A stretch of 64,000 nt of DNA from Perilla frutescens (taxonomy: Eukaryota; Streptophyta; Magnoliopsida; Lamiales; Lamiaceae), in assembly GCA_026008535.1 (NCBI GenBank), contig BRKX01000011.1, positions 47,166,183 through 47,230,182 of the forward strand, given 5' to 3'. The notes beneath the pieces are model-generated. The model did no database searches and had not been told where the DNA came from. It worked only from the letters and a program-made list of their open reading frames with translations. Position numbers and translations under genes: made by a program. Each line of letters begins with the position of its first letter. The first letter of the stretch is position 1. Below are positions 1-11,320 of this stretch, piece by piece.

Positions 1-265
1 TTTTAATTATTATTTCAATTTTATATTAAGATTTTCATTTTATTAATTATGTTAATATATATAATTATAAATAAATCATTATATATATCTTATATAAAGA
101 GAATAGATTAATTAATTATAACACATATTATTTATTCATGCTGAAACCACAAATTAATTTAATGATTGATGAAACCACCAATTAATATTCAATATTGATA
201 TTGATTTGTTAATAAATATTAATATTTTAATTATTATTTCAATTTTATATTAAGATTTCCATTTT
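1..265. repeat. AT-rich flank with a 41-bp direct repeat
   Basis: Bases 1-41 recur at 225-265 with one mismatch, 224 bp apart. The block is very AT-rich and has no open frame worth reporting. It may be a local duplication or the remains of an older insertion. No gene is seen before the LINE begins near 321. Confidence 0.6.
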
Positions 266-482
266 TGGTAATGTGTTATTGGCGGAAACTAGGTTACTAT
301 TTTTAGTATAATTTCTTGTCTTTTTTTTAAATGAAATGTATAAATAAAAGGAAAAAAAGAAAGAGACTGAGACTTAAGAATCCCGGAAATCACAACTTGA
401 TAACTCAAGGGACCAGGGCCTCATCAAAACCCATATGGAAAACCCGTAGTGGGAAAAACCATATGGGAAAAAGAGTTCACTT

Positions 483-3384
483 CTAAGAAAAATGAAAATA
501 ACCAGGACCACAGAAATCCTGTCTAACAGCATTAGCAATACAATCAATCTCAGAAAACCAAAAACCAGTCGAAACCCTATGAGAGGCCAAAATATCCGCA
601 ACACTGTTGCCTTCTCTATACACATGAGAAACACAAAAATGAATACGAGAAATAAAATCAAGCACACGCCACCATCTGTTCTTCACAAACCAGGGTACCT
701 GAAGAGTCTGAGAAGACAATAACGCCACCACATATGTGGAGTCCGCCTCTAGCCAAATAAAGTCTAAAGACAAAAGAGCCGCCCACTCTAAAGCCACAAG
801 CACCGCGAGAAGCTCAGCTAAGAAAGCAAACCCCACTCCCTCATTAGTATGAAAATAAAACGAGACCATACCATCCGAACCACGAAAAACACCGCCCGTA
901 CACATATGACCAGGAGCCCCCAGCGAAGAACCATCCGTGTTAATCTTAATCCAGCCAGTAGGGGGAGGCCTCCATCGAACCGAAATAATAGACCGAAAAG
1001 GCGGCGGTCTAGAGATTACCTTTAACTTCTTAAGAATAAGCAAATCCCGAACTGCATTCATCATATATCCGAGCGATGCGCGCATAGAAGACAACTCCCG
1101 ACAAGCAATCTTGATGTAGGAAATAATCTACATCGGAGTAGGATTTATATCATCATAGATCGCATGATTGTGCGCATTCCAAATGGCCCAAACCGCTGTA
1201 ATTACCGACGTCTTCCAAAGAAGAAGAATCTGAGAACCAAAGTCGCAATTCATGAATTGCACAAATGCCTCATGAATCGAAGCAACATAAATGACATCAA
1301 TCTGAAACATGTCAAAAATCCAACACCACACTAAAATAGCCAACGGACAGCTCCAAAACAAATGATCCAAGGTCTTATTCGTCCCAAGACACATCATGCA
1401 CACTTGAGGACCAACAAAGCGGTGGAGTTTATCCACTGTCGGAATTCGAGCAAGAAGCAAACGCCAAACAACCATAGAACGCCTCACCGGAATACAAGAA
1501 TGCCAAATCCACTTACCCCATGTAACCGTAGGGAAACGCACACGTGAGTGCATACGAGCTAGCTTAGCCGTAACTTTGCCATGAAGAGATTTAGACCAAA
1601 CCTTTTCATCTTTTCCCGTCATGATCGGAATACTCAAGATATCATTCATAACGTCCGGAAATGAGGCAACAAAAGTAGACGTGAACCTCCAAATTCCATT
1701 AACCAAAAAATCACCGACCTTGTCATCAAAGGCAGCATGCACATGCAAGGGAAGAGCAAGCTTATCAACAAGAACATAACCCAACCAATTGTCGTGCCAA
1801 AAATCAATAGAAGATCTATCACCCAAGATACAAAACGAGTCATTCAAAAGATTGACAATCGGCTCGCGAACCCCTGGAAAAATTGAAGAATACGCAACCC
1901 TTTTTATCTGGCTAGACTTTGGCATAAATCGGGAACGAACAATTTGCATGATGTGGCCCTCCGAGGTGATCAACTTCCATGCAAGCTTCATAAGCAATCC
2001 TCGGTTGATCTCTTTAAATGAAAAGTCCCCCAGACCACCTTCCTCCATCATAGCACATGTTTGAGCCCAACTAACTGCCGTATAAGAAAGATTATTGATG
2101 TCTCCATTCCACAAAAAATTACGGGCAGCCGTATCCAAAGAAGAAATCAAAGATGCCGGCCATTTATAAACCATGATGGAATGGATAGCCGAGCTCATGA
2201 TAACAGACTTAATTAAACAAAGTCTGCCCGCCATCGAGAGAGTATTTCCACGCCAATGATCAAATTTTGAAATAATATTATCCGTCAAAGGCTGCATTTG
2301 ACTAATCTTAGGAGTACCTTCAAAGAGAGGCACTCCCAAATATTTGGTAGGAAATGATCCAACAGTGAACCCCAATAATTTTTTCATTTCCGAGCGAACC
2401 CTAGGTGTCACATCTTTCCCATAAAATACGTGCGACTTCAATCTACTACAAGCTTGGCCCGATAATCTCTCATATTCACCCAAAATCGCTGCAATGACTT
2501 GCACATTGGCAACCGAAGCTTGGCAAAATATAAAGGCATCATCCGCATAAAGAATATGCGTGGGAAAGTGTAAACCACGTCCATAAGACATATGCCGAAG
2601 TCTGCGACAATGCTCCTCGTGAATTATCAAATAGCTAAGAACCTCCTCACCAATCCTGAATAAAAGAGGAGATAGAGGATCCCCCTGCCGAACACTTCTG
2701 GAGCAAGAAAAATAGCCTTTCGGCTTACCATTGATAAGGATCGAAAGTCTTGCAGAATCAAGGATATTTTGTACCCAAACACAAAACTTGTCTGGAAAAC
2801 CAAAAGCATGCAAAACCCTTTGCAAAAATCTCCAACTAAGAGTATCAAACGCCCTAGTGATATCCACTTTTAACGCCATATTTCGACCCTCGTGAGTGCG
2901 ATTCATTGTATTCACACCTTCCGAAGCTAGGAATATAGCATCGTGAATGTTACGACCTTGAATAAACCCAAATTGTTGCTTAGTAACCATGTCACCCGCC
3001 ACACCATTTAATCTTGTTGCCAAGATTTTAGTAAAAACTTTGAATAAAAAATTACTCAAAGCAATGGGACAGTACTCCTCAATCACAATTGCACGATCAG
3101 TTTTAGGAATCAATACCAAGAAACTTGAATTGAGACCCGGCGGGATTCTACCATATGTAAAAAACTCCAACACCGCCCTATAAACATCAAACTGAATAAA
3201 ATCCCAAGCAACATGGAAAAATTTGCCAATGAATCCATCTAGCCCTGCTGCACTATCCGAGTCTAAAGAAAAGACCGCCTCCCTAACTTCCACAAGCGAC
3301 GGCGGCAAAGTTAAATTGTGACTTTGTTGCGACGTGATCAACCGTGGAACAATCTGATCAACCACGGAAAAATCTACATTCTGC
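483..3384 (-). pseudogene. LINE ORF2, C-terminal part: reverse transcriptase, zf-RVT, RNase H
   Basis: The product would copy element RNA into DNA at the target site. In order, it shows an L1-type RT with QFGFIQGRNI, the motif A aspartate in DITRAFD and the catalytic YADD; then a zf-RVT module (W..C.......R..VWRLL..., CMMC......DHLFWSC); then an RNase H domain beginning near WRPPPTGWIKINTDGSS. The RT frame (down to 1131) and the RNase H frame (from 1094) are the same frame, separated by one in-frame TAG at 1128-1130. The frame also stays open upstream through 3384, so before the Athila insertion it joined directly to the endonuclease half. The order endonuclease, RT, zf-RVT, RNase H is typical of plant L1 elements. 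Confidence 0.88.
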
Positions 3385-3389
3385 GCCCT
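3385..3389. repeat. Target-site duplication of the Athila element, left copy
   Basis: GCCCT lies immediately before the terminal TG of the left LTR and recurs at 15419-15423 immediately after the terminal CA of the right LTR. A 5-bp duplication is the rule for Ty3/gypsy integration. It proves that the element inserted into the LINE as a unit. Confidence 0.93.
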
Positions 3390-4950
3390 TGACGCGCTGT
3401 CGTTTCGCGCTCAAAAATATATTTATAAACTCCTGTGCCCACAGCGAGCGTAGCTAGCCAATGAGTACGGGTCGATCCCACAGAGAGTTGTTGCGATTCT
3501 ATCTTCAAGTAACCAATCACAAAGGGGGTTTTGGTGTTGTCACTAAACTGAATGTAAATCTGCAAAATAAACTAAAGAAAATATCAAATAACAAAAGGTT
3601 CTGGCATTTGAATTAGAATTTGGTTAAACATAAAACAACTCGATCATGGGCACACCGATTTTCATACATGATAGGTCATCTAGTTATGGTGACCGGATTC
3701 CTCTCATGCGTCTCCTCATCCATCCTTTCATTTTAGGTTTAAAAGTGATTCCTCTTCGATTAAACCCCTAACCAGTCACCCACCTCCCGATTCCTCTAAG
3801 AGATGTACGCAAGCAAGCAGAAGTGTGCCCTAGACGAACCCAGATCTGTTGTGTTCAACTGATTCCTCTTGTGCCCACAACACCCCATTAATTCCCTTAT
3901 TACTATATGAACCAACACACAGTCACGATTCGCCAATTCAATTAATAGTGGTGTGCCCTCTTTACCTAACGAGTGATCAGCCACATTGGGCACTTCAGAC
4001 ACACACTTACGTGGAACAAGACACAAGAATTAACAGAAACTAATCATGCATTACTATGCCCATTTTGACCTCACGAGTCCAGATTTATGCTTAAACTAAT
4101 TTCATCATTCAAACGCCAGAATTAAAGATCTAGCCGAGAAGGCTAGACATAAAAATAAATAAGAACTTACGGATTTAATTAAGCAAAAACTCGACTCCAA
4201 CGTCGATAAACACGAACATAACCTAAGTCCCGAAGGTTTAAGACCTTTCGGATTGTTTGGCTGCCTAAGCAGCGTACGGAAAATAAATTGCAGAAATGTA
4301 AAGTGTTTCAGAGTGTCTAAAAGCTTCTTTTTCCAGAAATTAAACTTGTTTAAATAGTTACATTTCCGAGTAGAGTTTCCCCCACAGGCGGGGGTCTTCA
4401 GCTGAAAATCCGGAACGACGTGCCTTTGCTGACCTTGACTGGATAAGCTTTAGCTTCAACAAATCCCTATTTTTTAGGGATTGCTCTTATCTCTTTAGAT
4501 TGAGCTTATCTCCTCGTCTGAGCTTATCCTTTTGTTGCAGCACCTTCCAGGAGTCCAGCTTAGCTCCAACTCTCCCGCGGATATGTAGCTATCCTTCCAC
4601 CAGCTGTCCTTCAACTGAATCCCGAATTTCACTGGAATGCCCATTCTGCCCTGTGGTCGAGTCTGTGCGAGTACTATGGGCACGGCATCATCTGTCAGCT
4701 CCATCCGTATCTGATATGCCCACTTCACCGACCGAATGTGGGATGGATACTGAGGACGTCCTCTGTGCCTCTGATGAATATATGTGCGAGATAATCGTGC
4801 ATATTTGGGCATAAAATGCCCCTTCCGCCAGACTCGACTCTTAGAATGCCCTTTGACCGCAACCTGGTTCTTTTCGACTCAAAACACACTAAAAAGGACA
4901 TTTATATAGGATAAAATGCCCATAAAAACACGAAATAAATGGACTTATCA
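3390..4950 (-). repeat. Athila 3' LTR
   Basis: The LTR begins TGACGCGC and ends GGACTTATCA on the plus strand (TGATAAGTCC...GCGCGTCA on the element strand). It matches 13830-15418 along its whole length. Compared with that copy it lacks about 27 bp near 4150, where the longer copy has two AGACATA words; loss between these short direct repeats fits a slippage or illegitimate-recombination deletion. ORFs seen in both orientations inside the LTR recur in the other copy and are not genes. Confidence 0.93.
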
Positions 4951-4964
4951 CACCCACACACTTT
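4951..4964 (-). promoter_or_regulatory. Polypurine tract of the Athila element
   Basis: Read on the element strand, AAAGTGTGTGGGTG abuts the 3' LTR. A purine-rich tract in this place primes plus-strand DNA synthesis. It is preceded on the element strand by a GAGGACAA-containing stretch often seen at this site in Athila and Tat elements. Confidence 0.8.
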
Positions 4965-6151
4965 AAGAATGATTGTCCTCAAGCATGGGGTGCAACGCAT
5001 CCAGAAAAACAAAAGAAAATAAAAGAGAAAAGAAACAGACTCAAGACACAAGCATGCAAACTGTTACTCCGTGTGGGCACATCAAAAACAATCCAACAAA
5101 AATTGCAAATTCCAGCACACCTAAAATAGGTCAAAAATGAGTTTTAGCTAGGTGTTCCTCACAGACTCTCTTCACTCAGTGTATACTCTCATTTCGGCTG
5201 TAATTCTATGCAAATTCGTCTCATAAGTTTGCCAAAGTTCTACTGTTCATTCTCCAGAAACCATGATGCATTAGTATCAATAGGGCTTTTTAGGCTACAG
5301 TTGGGCATTTTAAGTGGGAGGGGTTTTTTTATTGATTGTACAGACCCCTCCCCAGCTCCTTTCTATTCTCTACCCTCCTGTGCCCTGTTCAGGCACTGAA
5401 CTTTTCTTATTTTGGGCATTCAAAACACTTAGAACTTGGGGGAATTTATTCAGACTATTTTTTTCTTTTTCTTTTTCTTCTCTTTTTTTTTCTTTTTCCA
5501 ATCACTCTTTTTTTTTTCTTCCCCCTATCTTTTCTGGCCCTTCATATATATGCCTTCCCAGAAAACAACTCTGCCTTACCCATTTTTCTTTTCAGGTTTT
5601 ATAATGCCCTGGCTAGGTATAAACCATCCCAGAACAAAATCGGCCAGGGAATTTTATAGGCTAAAAAGGGGGCGCAAGGGCTGTGTCATTGGTGGGAGTT
5701 ATTTATTTTAGTGGCTCAGCAAAACATGGCCTATCTCATTTACATGTGCATCAATAATTCCAAGAGTTTAACACAGAACAGAGGCAAATTCTAGAACATC
5801 ATAAGCACAGAATTATTCACACTCATGAATGAAAGAAAACTGTAAAATTGAAGCATACAGCATATAGGCTCAAGTCTCACAGGGCATGCTAAAACTCGTT
5901 CATCATCCCTATCTTAATTGGGTATGCTGATTTTTCTGTAAAGCAATAAAATTGGATCATAATGTGAAATGCCCACACAGACTCACAGATAAGCATGCTT
6001 TGACTCAACTACCTACCCACACACTTTGCAACTTGCAAAGTGTTGACACAGACTCAAACAACAAGACAACAAAGAAAAACAGAACAAATAAAAACAAAAA
6101 CAAAAACAAAAACAAAAATAAAACCTAATCTAAAGGACAGAAAGAACCAGG
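4965..6151 (-). other. Athila non-coding region between the downstream ORF and the 3' LTR
   Basis: About 1.2 kb without a credible coding frame. It has a long T/C-rich stretch at about 5450-5525 and an (AAAAC)n run at about 6083-6118. Apparent plus-strand ORFs at 5208-5711 are read through the T/C tract and are not credible. Several copies of the RTGCCC/GGGCAY hexamer found across the element occur here. Confidence 0.7.
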
Positions 6152-7060
6152 TCAATCGGTTGCAGGCGTTGGGTAGGAGAACCCAACATGCTTGAAATAG
6201 GCCTTCAGGGCTGCTTCTATTCGGGTGAGTTTTTCATTTGTCTGGAACTGGGCATTCTCTATCAACTCAAGTCGCCTTATGATCACTGCGACTGGGTGCT
6301 CCCTCTGCGGTGCCTTCTCTACTGGTGGTTTCTTCGATGTGCCTGCAATAGCTAAAAGCATGCTCGAGGGGTTTGCCCCGGGCACAAAGAAAACAGGCTT
6401 TCCATCATCATCATCAACCACATCTTGCATTCTCCTCAGACAGTTAAGATCAAAATATTCACGGGGAAGGGGGGTCAATTCAGTATCATGCAGATCAAGG
6501 AGCCTATGTCTAACAGCAAGTTGGGTGATCAACTGGGCACAAGAGATACGATGCCTAGGGTGTGTTTTAATTTCTCGAAAATGTGCAATGGCCACAGAAC
6601 CGAAATTGATTCTGATTTTGTGAACCATGCACCACAAAATGAATAGCCCCTGATTTGTGATTGAATTTGAGCTATCCTTACGGCCAAAAAAGTTGTAGGC
6701 CAACACCCTATGGCAGAATCTCAAAGCATCGTTGTTTAAACAGTATCCCTTTGTGGATCCGCTTTGAAAAACGGATCCATCCCCAATATCGACCCATTTT
6801 GCATCAACTCCCTCTACAGAGTCGGGCACTACAGTTACGGTATCGACATACTCCTCCTCCTGGAGACCCAAGTATGTCACGATGCCCAGTAACATATTTA
6901 AATCATCAGCAGATAAAGAATAACTCATACCCATCATTTTAAAAGACAACACCCTGGTGGAAGTGGCAGGCTTGTTCACAGCTTTGATTTTCAAATTTTG
7001 GACAAAATCACGAGACAACGACGGAAAAATGACACACTCTATATCTAAAAGCATTCCCAA
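6152..7060 (-). pseudogene. Athila downstream ORF (ATHILA ORF1-like domain)
   Basis: The translated region of about 300 residues resembles the ATHILA ORF-1 / putative plant transposon protein domain found 3' of pol in Athila elements, the position once described as envelope-like. Its function is unknown in the family. The conserved-looking core includes YCLNNDALRFCHRVLAYNFFG and HRISCAQLITQLA. The frame has no ATG start here. It is cut off from the preceding KPE-rich part (7129-8079) by a TGA and a frame change in the interval 7061-7131, so it is read as the 3' part of a broken gene. Confidence 0.7.
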
Positions 7061-7128
7061 CCAATTGCAGAAAATAAATCCCGTACCTCCTGCTCTATAC
7101 CAAGAGCTGCAAGCGTCTCACGGTAGAC

Positions 7129-8079
7129 TCATTTAGAGTTGATAATGCCCCTGACTGGTGGCGGGCCACTGCTGGGTTTACTCGGTGTGGGTCTCCCCAC
7201 CCCTCTGCCTCTCTTAGGCACAGGGGCTGAAGTGCCCTCTTCAGCCTTCCTCTTCCGCGAAGAGGCCTCTCCAGCCAGCTTGGCTCCGGCTTTCATACCA
7301 ACAGCTTTCCCCACCCTTCGCTTGGGTGAGGAGTCCTCCGAGGGCTCTTCAGAGCCTGCTTGCATTTGGGAGGGCGCACTGGGCTCCTCCTGCTCCTTCT
7401 CATCTTCAGTGTCCCCTTGCTGGGACACCTCTGGCTCGGTTGGCTCTGGTATGGGCTCTCCAACCTTCCTTTTCCCTTTGGCCTTCTCCAGTGCCCGCTT
7501 CATGATGTCAGCGGGCGCCTCTTCTTCTTCAAACAGGGGTACCTTTTCTGGTTGGGGCTCAACCTCAATATCTTCGATTTCAGTTAGGTATTTGTCCAAA
7601 TCAGTGTCTCTGTCTCCTTCATCTTCAGCTTCTTCTCTCCCTTCAACCTCCTCTCCTTCCTCTTCGTCTTCCAAGTCCTCGATCTCTACCGAAGGCACAG
7701 GAGTCGGAGCCTTAACGGGCTTCTTGGCTTTCTTCTTCTCAGCTCCTTTCTTTGGCTTTGGCTCAGGCTCTTCAGTAGCCTCTTCTTCTTGCGTGCCCTC
7801 AGCAGTTGCCTCAGCATGTTGCTGCTCCGTTTGAGTTGGAGTAGCGGAGCTTTCTTCTGTCGCCTCGACTTCAGGCGTAGGCTCTTGTTCCGGTGGGGTC
7901 TCCTTGGGTGGCTTGCTCGAAGCGGCTGCTTCAGCTGCAGCCTTTCCCTTAGGTTTCGCAGAGGGCTTCTTCACCACCTTCGTTGGAGAGGGCTCTTCAG
8001 AGACAGCTGGGGTCTCGAAGTCCAGGTGTGCCTTAGGTCCAGCCTTTGGTGCGACCTTCTTACCTCTCATCTTCGCCAT
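7129..8079 (-). pseudogene. Athila downstream ORF, N-terminal low-complexity part
   Basis: The 316-residue frame starts at a good ATG (MAKMRGKKVAPKAG) and is dominated by Lys, Pro, Glu, Ala and Ser, with long acidic runs around residues 125-180 and basic patches such as KKAKKP and SSRKRKAEE. These patches could act as nuclear-localisation signals. No catalytic motif is visible. It precedes the ATHILA ORF1-like domain and was probably its N-terminus, ended here by a TGA at 7129-7131. The disordered, charged composition makes homology hard to judge. Confidence 0.65.
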
Positions 8080-8571
8080 TGCTGGAGTTTTGAAGGTTTT
8101 CTGAATTTAGGGTTGCAGAAGAAAATCGAAAGAGAAGGTTCTGATTTTGCAGAAAGCGAGTGAAAGTGATAGTGGAGATTTTGTGGGGTAAGGCTTTTAT
8201 ATTAAAGAGATCACTATTCATGATGTGACTTGTGACTCTCCAAATTCCTTAGGAGTCTCCTGGATCAGTATGCCCTGTGCTAATGGATAAGCCTTATCCC
8301 TGAAAAATCGGAACAAACTTTATCTCTCCAGCGTGCCTCACTTCAGAATCCCTATTTCTAAGGGATTTATTTTATCTTCATCTTTCTCTCTCATTATCTA
8401 AACCTGCAAACACCATGCTTATCCAAAACAAGCGTAAAATTGCTCCCTAAACTAGTTTAATTAATTGGAAAATGTATTAAAGATAAATAAAAATGAATTA
8501 AGGCAAGAAAACACCTGGGTTGCCTCCCAGTAGCGCCCCAGTTATTGTCGTGGGCACGACATCACCCCAGA
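8080..8571 (-). other. Athila spacer between integrase and downstream ORF
   Basis: About 490 bp with no coding frame. Just after the integrase stop the element strand carries CGCTACTGGGAGGCAACCCA (8516-8535 on the plus strand), a stretch I recognise as recurrent at this spot in plant Athila/Tat elements. A splice acceptor or other expression signal for the downstream ORF could lie here, but none can be assigned by eye. Confidence 0.55.
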
Positions 8572-9795
8572 TCAGGCGTAAGTGGGCTCCGCAAGCCAGA
8601 TCACTGTGACATCTTCATCAGAGTGCCCCAGATAAGCTTTCACACGGTGGCCATTCACTTTGAAGCGCCCTCCATTATCGGGGTTTATTAGCTCAATTGA
8701 CCTATTCGGGCATTCTGCATATACTTCAAATGGACCAACCCACTTGGACCTCAGTCCTCCTCCCATAAGCTTGAACCTTGAATGGTACAAAAGTACTTTC
8801 TGTCCTGGGATGAATCTCTTCCTTTGAATTACTTGATCATGGAGCCTTTTCATCTTTTCTTTGTATAGCACCGAATTATCATAGGCCTCCATTCTCATTT
8901 CTTCCAGCTCTTGAATTTGAAATTCCCTGAAATGCCCAGCGGCGTCAGGATCCATATTCAGCTTCTGAAGTGCCCATCGTGCTTTATGTTCTAACTCGAC
9001 TGGCAGATGGCAACACTTCCCAAATAACATCCTGTATGGGGACATCCCAATTGGAGTCTTGAATGCAGTTCGGTATGCCCACAGGGCATCTTCCAAATGA
9101 GTACTCCAATCTTTTCGGTTCGGACCCACAACCTTTTCAAGAATGGCTTTAATTTCTCGATTTGAGACTTCAGCTTGGCCATTTCCTTGGGGATGGTAAG
9201 GTGTGGTGACCCTATAGTGAACCCCATACTTCTTCAACAATCTTTCCAGTGTTTGGTTGCAAAAATGGGTCCCTTGATCACTGATGATGGACTTGGGCAC
9301 ACCAAACCGACTGAAAATGTGGGATTTCAGAAATGCAGCTACTACTCTTGCATCATTGGTAGGAGTAGCCTTTGCTTCTACCCATTTTGACACGTAATCA
9401 ACTGCCAGGATAATGTATTGGTTCCCCCTCGAATTTGGGAAGGGTCCCATAAAATCCATTCCCCAAATGTCAAAAATATCCACTGGCATGATTGGTGTCA
9501 TGGGCATTTCATTTCTTCTTGTGATGTTCCCTACCCTCTGGCATTGGTCATATCGTCTGCAGACGTTGTGGGCATCCTTGAATATTGTGGGCCAAAAGAA
9601 CCCACAATCCAAAATTCTTCTCGCTGTTCGGTTTGGTCCGAAATGCCCTCCGCAAGCATAATTGTGACAATGCTTTAGAATTTTATCTATCTCCTCATCA
9701 GGGACACATCTTCTAATGATTTGATCAGCGCACCTCCTCCATAGAATAGGGCAATCCCATGCATAGAGCCTGCTTTCATACCTCAGTTTATTTTT
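8572..9795 (-). pseudogene. Athila integrase
   Basis: The integrase inserts the double-stranded copy into chromosomal DNA. An H2C2 zinc-binding region comes first (CHNYACGGHFG then CRRYDQCQ, about 9540-9680). It is followed by the catalytic core with GMDFMGPFP, ISDQGTHF and the glutamate in NGQAEVSNREIK, giving D, D and E. A basic C-terminal region includes LLYHSRFKLMGGGLRSKWVGPF, a GPY/F-like module. The frame is open from 9795 to the stop and continuous with the RT/RNase H frame apart from one TAG at 9796-9798. This part looks intact, though it depends on a broken polyprotein. Confidence 0.88.
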
Positions 9796-9798
9796 CTA

Positions 9799-11293
9799 GT
9801 ACCTTGAGTACCCAATAGGCATCTCCCCAGACTCTAGATAGTTCACTATATCCGCATACCAGGGTGCTAGTGTGCCCCTTGCTGAATAAAAATGCTCATC
9901 AGGAAAATGATCGGCAATGGGCATTTCATCGCCTTTCTCATTCAGCACCCGACTCAAATGGTCAGCTACCAAGTTCTGTGCCCCACTCTTATCTCTAATA
10001 TCGACATCGAACTCTTGTAAGAGTAAGATCCACCTAATCAGTCTTGGCTTTGTCTCCTTCTTGGTCATCAAATGCCTCAGGGCACCATGATCCGTATAGA
10101 TAATGCTCTTTGCTCCCAAGAGATAAGATCGAAACTTCTCAAATGCAAACACTACTGCCAATAGCTCCTTTTCAGTAGTGGTGTAATTACACTGTGCCCC
10201 ATTCAGAGTCTTGGAGGCGTAGTAAATTACATGGCTTTCCTTTCCTCTCTTCTGACCCAGTACAGCGCCCACAGCGTACCCACTGGCGTCACACATAATC
10301 TCAAAGGGCATTCCCCAATCTGATGGCTGAATGACTGGTGCCGTGACCAGTTGCTTTTTCAAAATATTGAATGCCTTCTTACACTCTTCATCGAATTCAA
10401 AAGGAACATCTTGCTGCAATAAATGAGTAATAGGCTGGGCAATTTTTGCAAAATCCTTTATGAACCTCCTGTAGAATCCAGCGTGCCCCAGAAAGCCTCT
10501 CACTTGCTTCACCGAGGTGGGATATGGCAATTTCTCAATTATATCCACCTTGGCCTTATCGATCTCAATGCCCCTCTCGGAAATCACATGTCCCAGTACA
10601 ATGCCCTCTCTGACCATGAAATGACATTTTTCATAGTTCAGCACTAGGCATTTGTCCACACAACGCTGCAACACCTTCTCTAAATTGTCTAAGCATCGAT
10701 CAAAACAGCTCCCATACACGGTGAAGTCATCCATGAATACTTCAATGCAGTTCTCGAGCAAATCAGAGAATATGCTCATCATACATCGCTGAAATGTACC
10801 AGGAGCATTGCAGAGGCTAAAGGGCATTCTGCGATAGGCGAATGTACCGAATGGGCACGTGAATGCCCGACTTCTTGGGCACAATATGGATTGGACTGAC
10901 CCACTTGCTATCTGAAATAGGGTATATAATGCCCTGGTCCAGAAGCTTAATTATCTCTTTTAGCACCACATCCTTCATCACTGGATTGAGCTTCCTTTGT
11001 GGATCACGAACAGGTTTTGCATCATCTTCCAACAAAATTTTGTGCATGCAAACCGCTGGGCTAATGCCCTTTATATCTGCCAATGTCCATCCGAGTGCCT
11101 CCTTGTAAAGTCTCAACAATCTCAAAAGGCGGTCCTCATCAGCTTGATTCAACCCCGCAGTTATGATTACAGAGAGAGTCTCATCATTCCCTAAATAGGC
11201 ATATTTCAGATGCCTTGGTAATGCCTTTAATTCCAGCATGGGTGCTTTGATAATAGAAGGTATCAGCTTATCATCGTTTCTCTGAATGGGCAC
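9799..11293 (-). pseudogene. Athila reverse transcriptase-RNase H with internal deletion
   Basis: The N-terminal RT part (YLGNDETLSVII..., RDPQRKLNPVMKDVVLKEII, SKWVSPIHIVPKKSG) runs to about 10870. The sequence then jumps into FTCPFGTFAYRRMP in another frame. In the family these landmarks are separated by roughly 70-80 residues containing the first catalytic Asp (FLDGYSGYNQ-type motif), so that block is deleted here. Downstream remain the catalytic VFMDDFTVYG and an RNase H domain (MCDASGYAVGAVLGQ, YTTTEKELLAVV, YTDHGALRHL). The deletion makes the enzyme non-functional in this copy. Confidence 0.87.
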
Positions 11294-11320
11294 ACCTTAG
11301 TCCACACATCCGTGTGGCAT

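Larger units (their letters stand above)
321..3389 (-). mobile_element. LINE (L1-like), 3' half
   Basis: This is the 3' half of a non-LTR retrotransposon on the minus strand. It starts after a T8 tract at 321-328, which reads as a short poly-A tail on the element strand. It holds the reverse transcriptase and RNase H part of ORF2 and about 150 bp of 3' UTR. The other half lies at 15419-18430. The two were separated by the Athila insertion, whose GCCCT target duplication ends this half at 3385-3389. Without the insertion the LINE would be about 6 kb. I could not find the target duplication of the LINE itself, so its outer ends are approximate. Confidence 0.85.

Noticed and set aside
3796..5711. 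ORFs of 60-107 codons on both strands within and beside the left Athila LTR
   Set aside because: Those inside the LTR recur in the other LTR, and those near 5314-5711 are read through a T/C-rich tract. None resembles a protein.
7139..7834. 231-codon plus-strand ORF rich in Ser, Gly and Leu
   Set aside because: It is the complement of the Lys/Pro/Glu-rich Athila ORF on the minus strand; its composition is that of a shadow frame.
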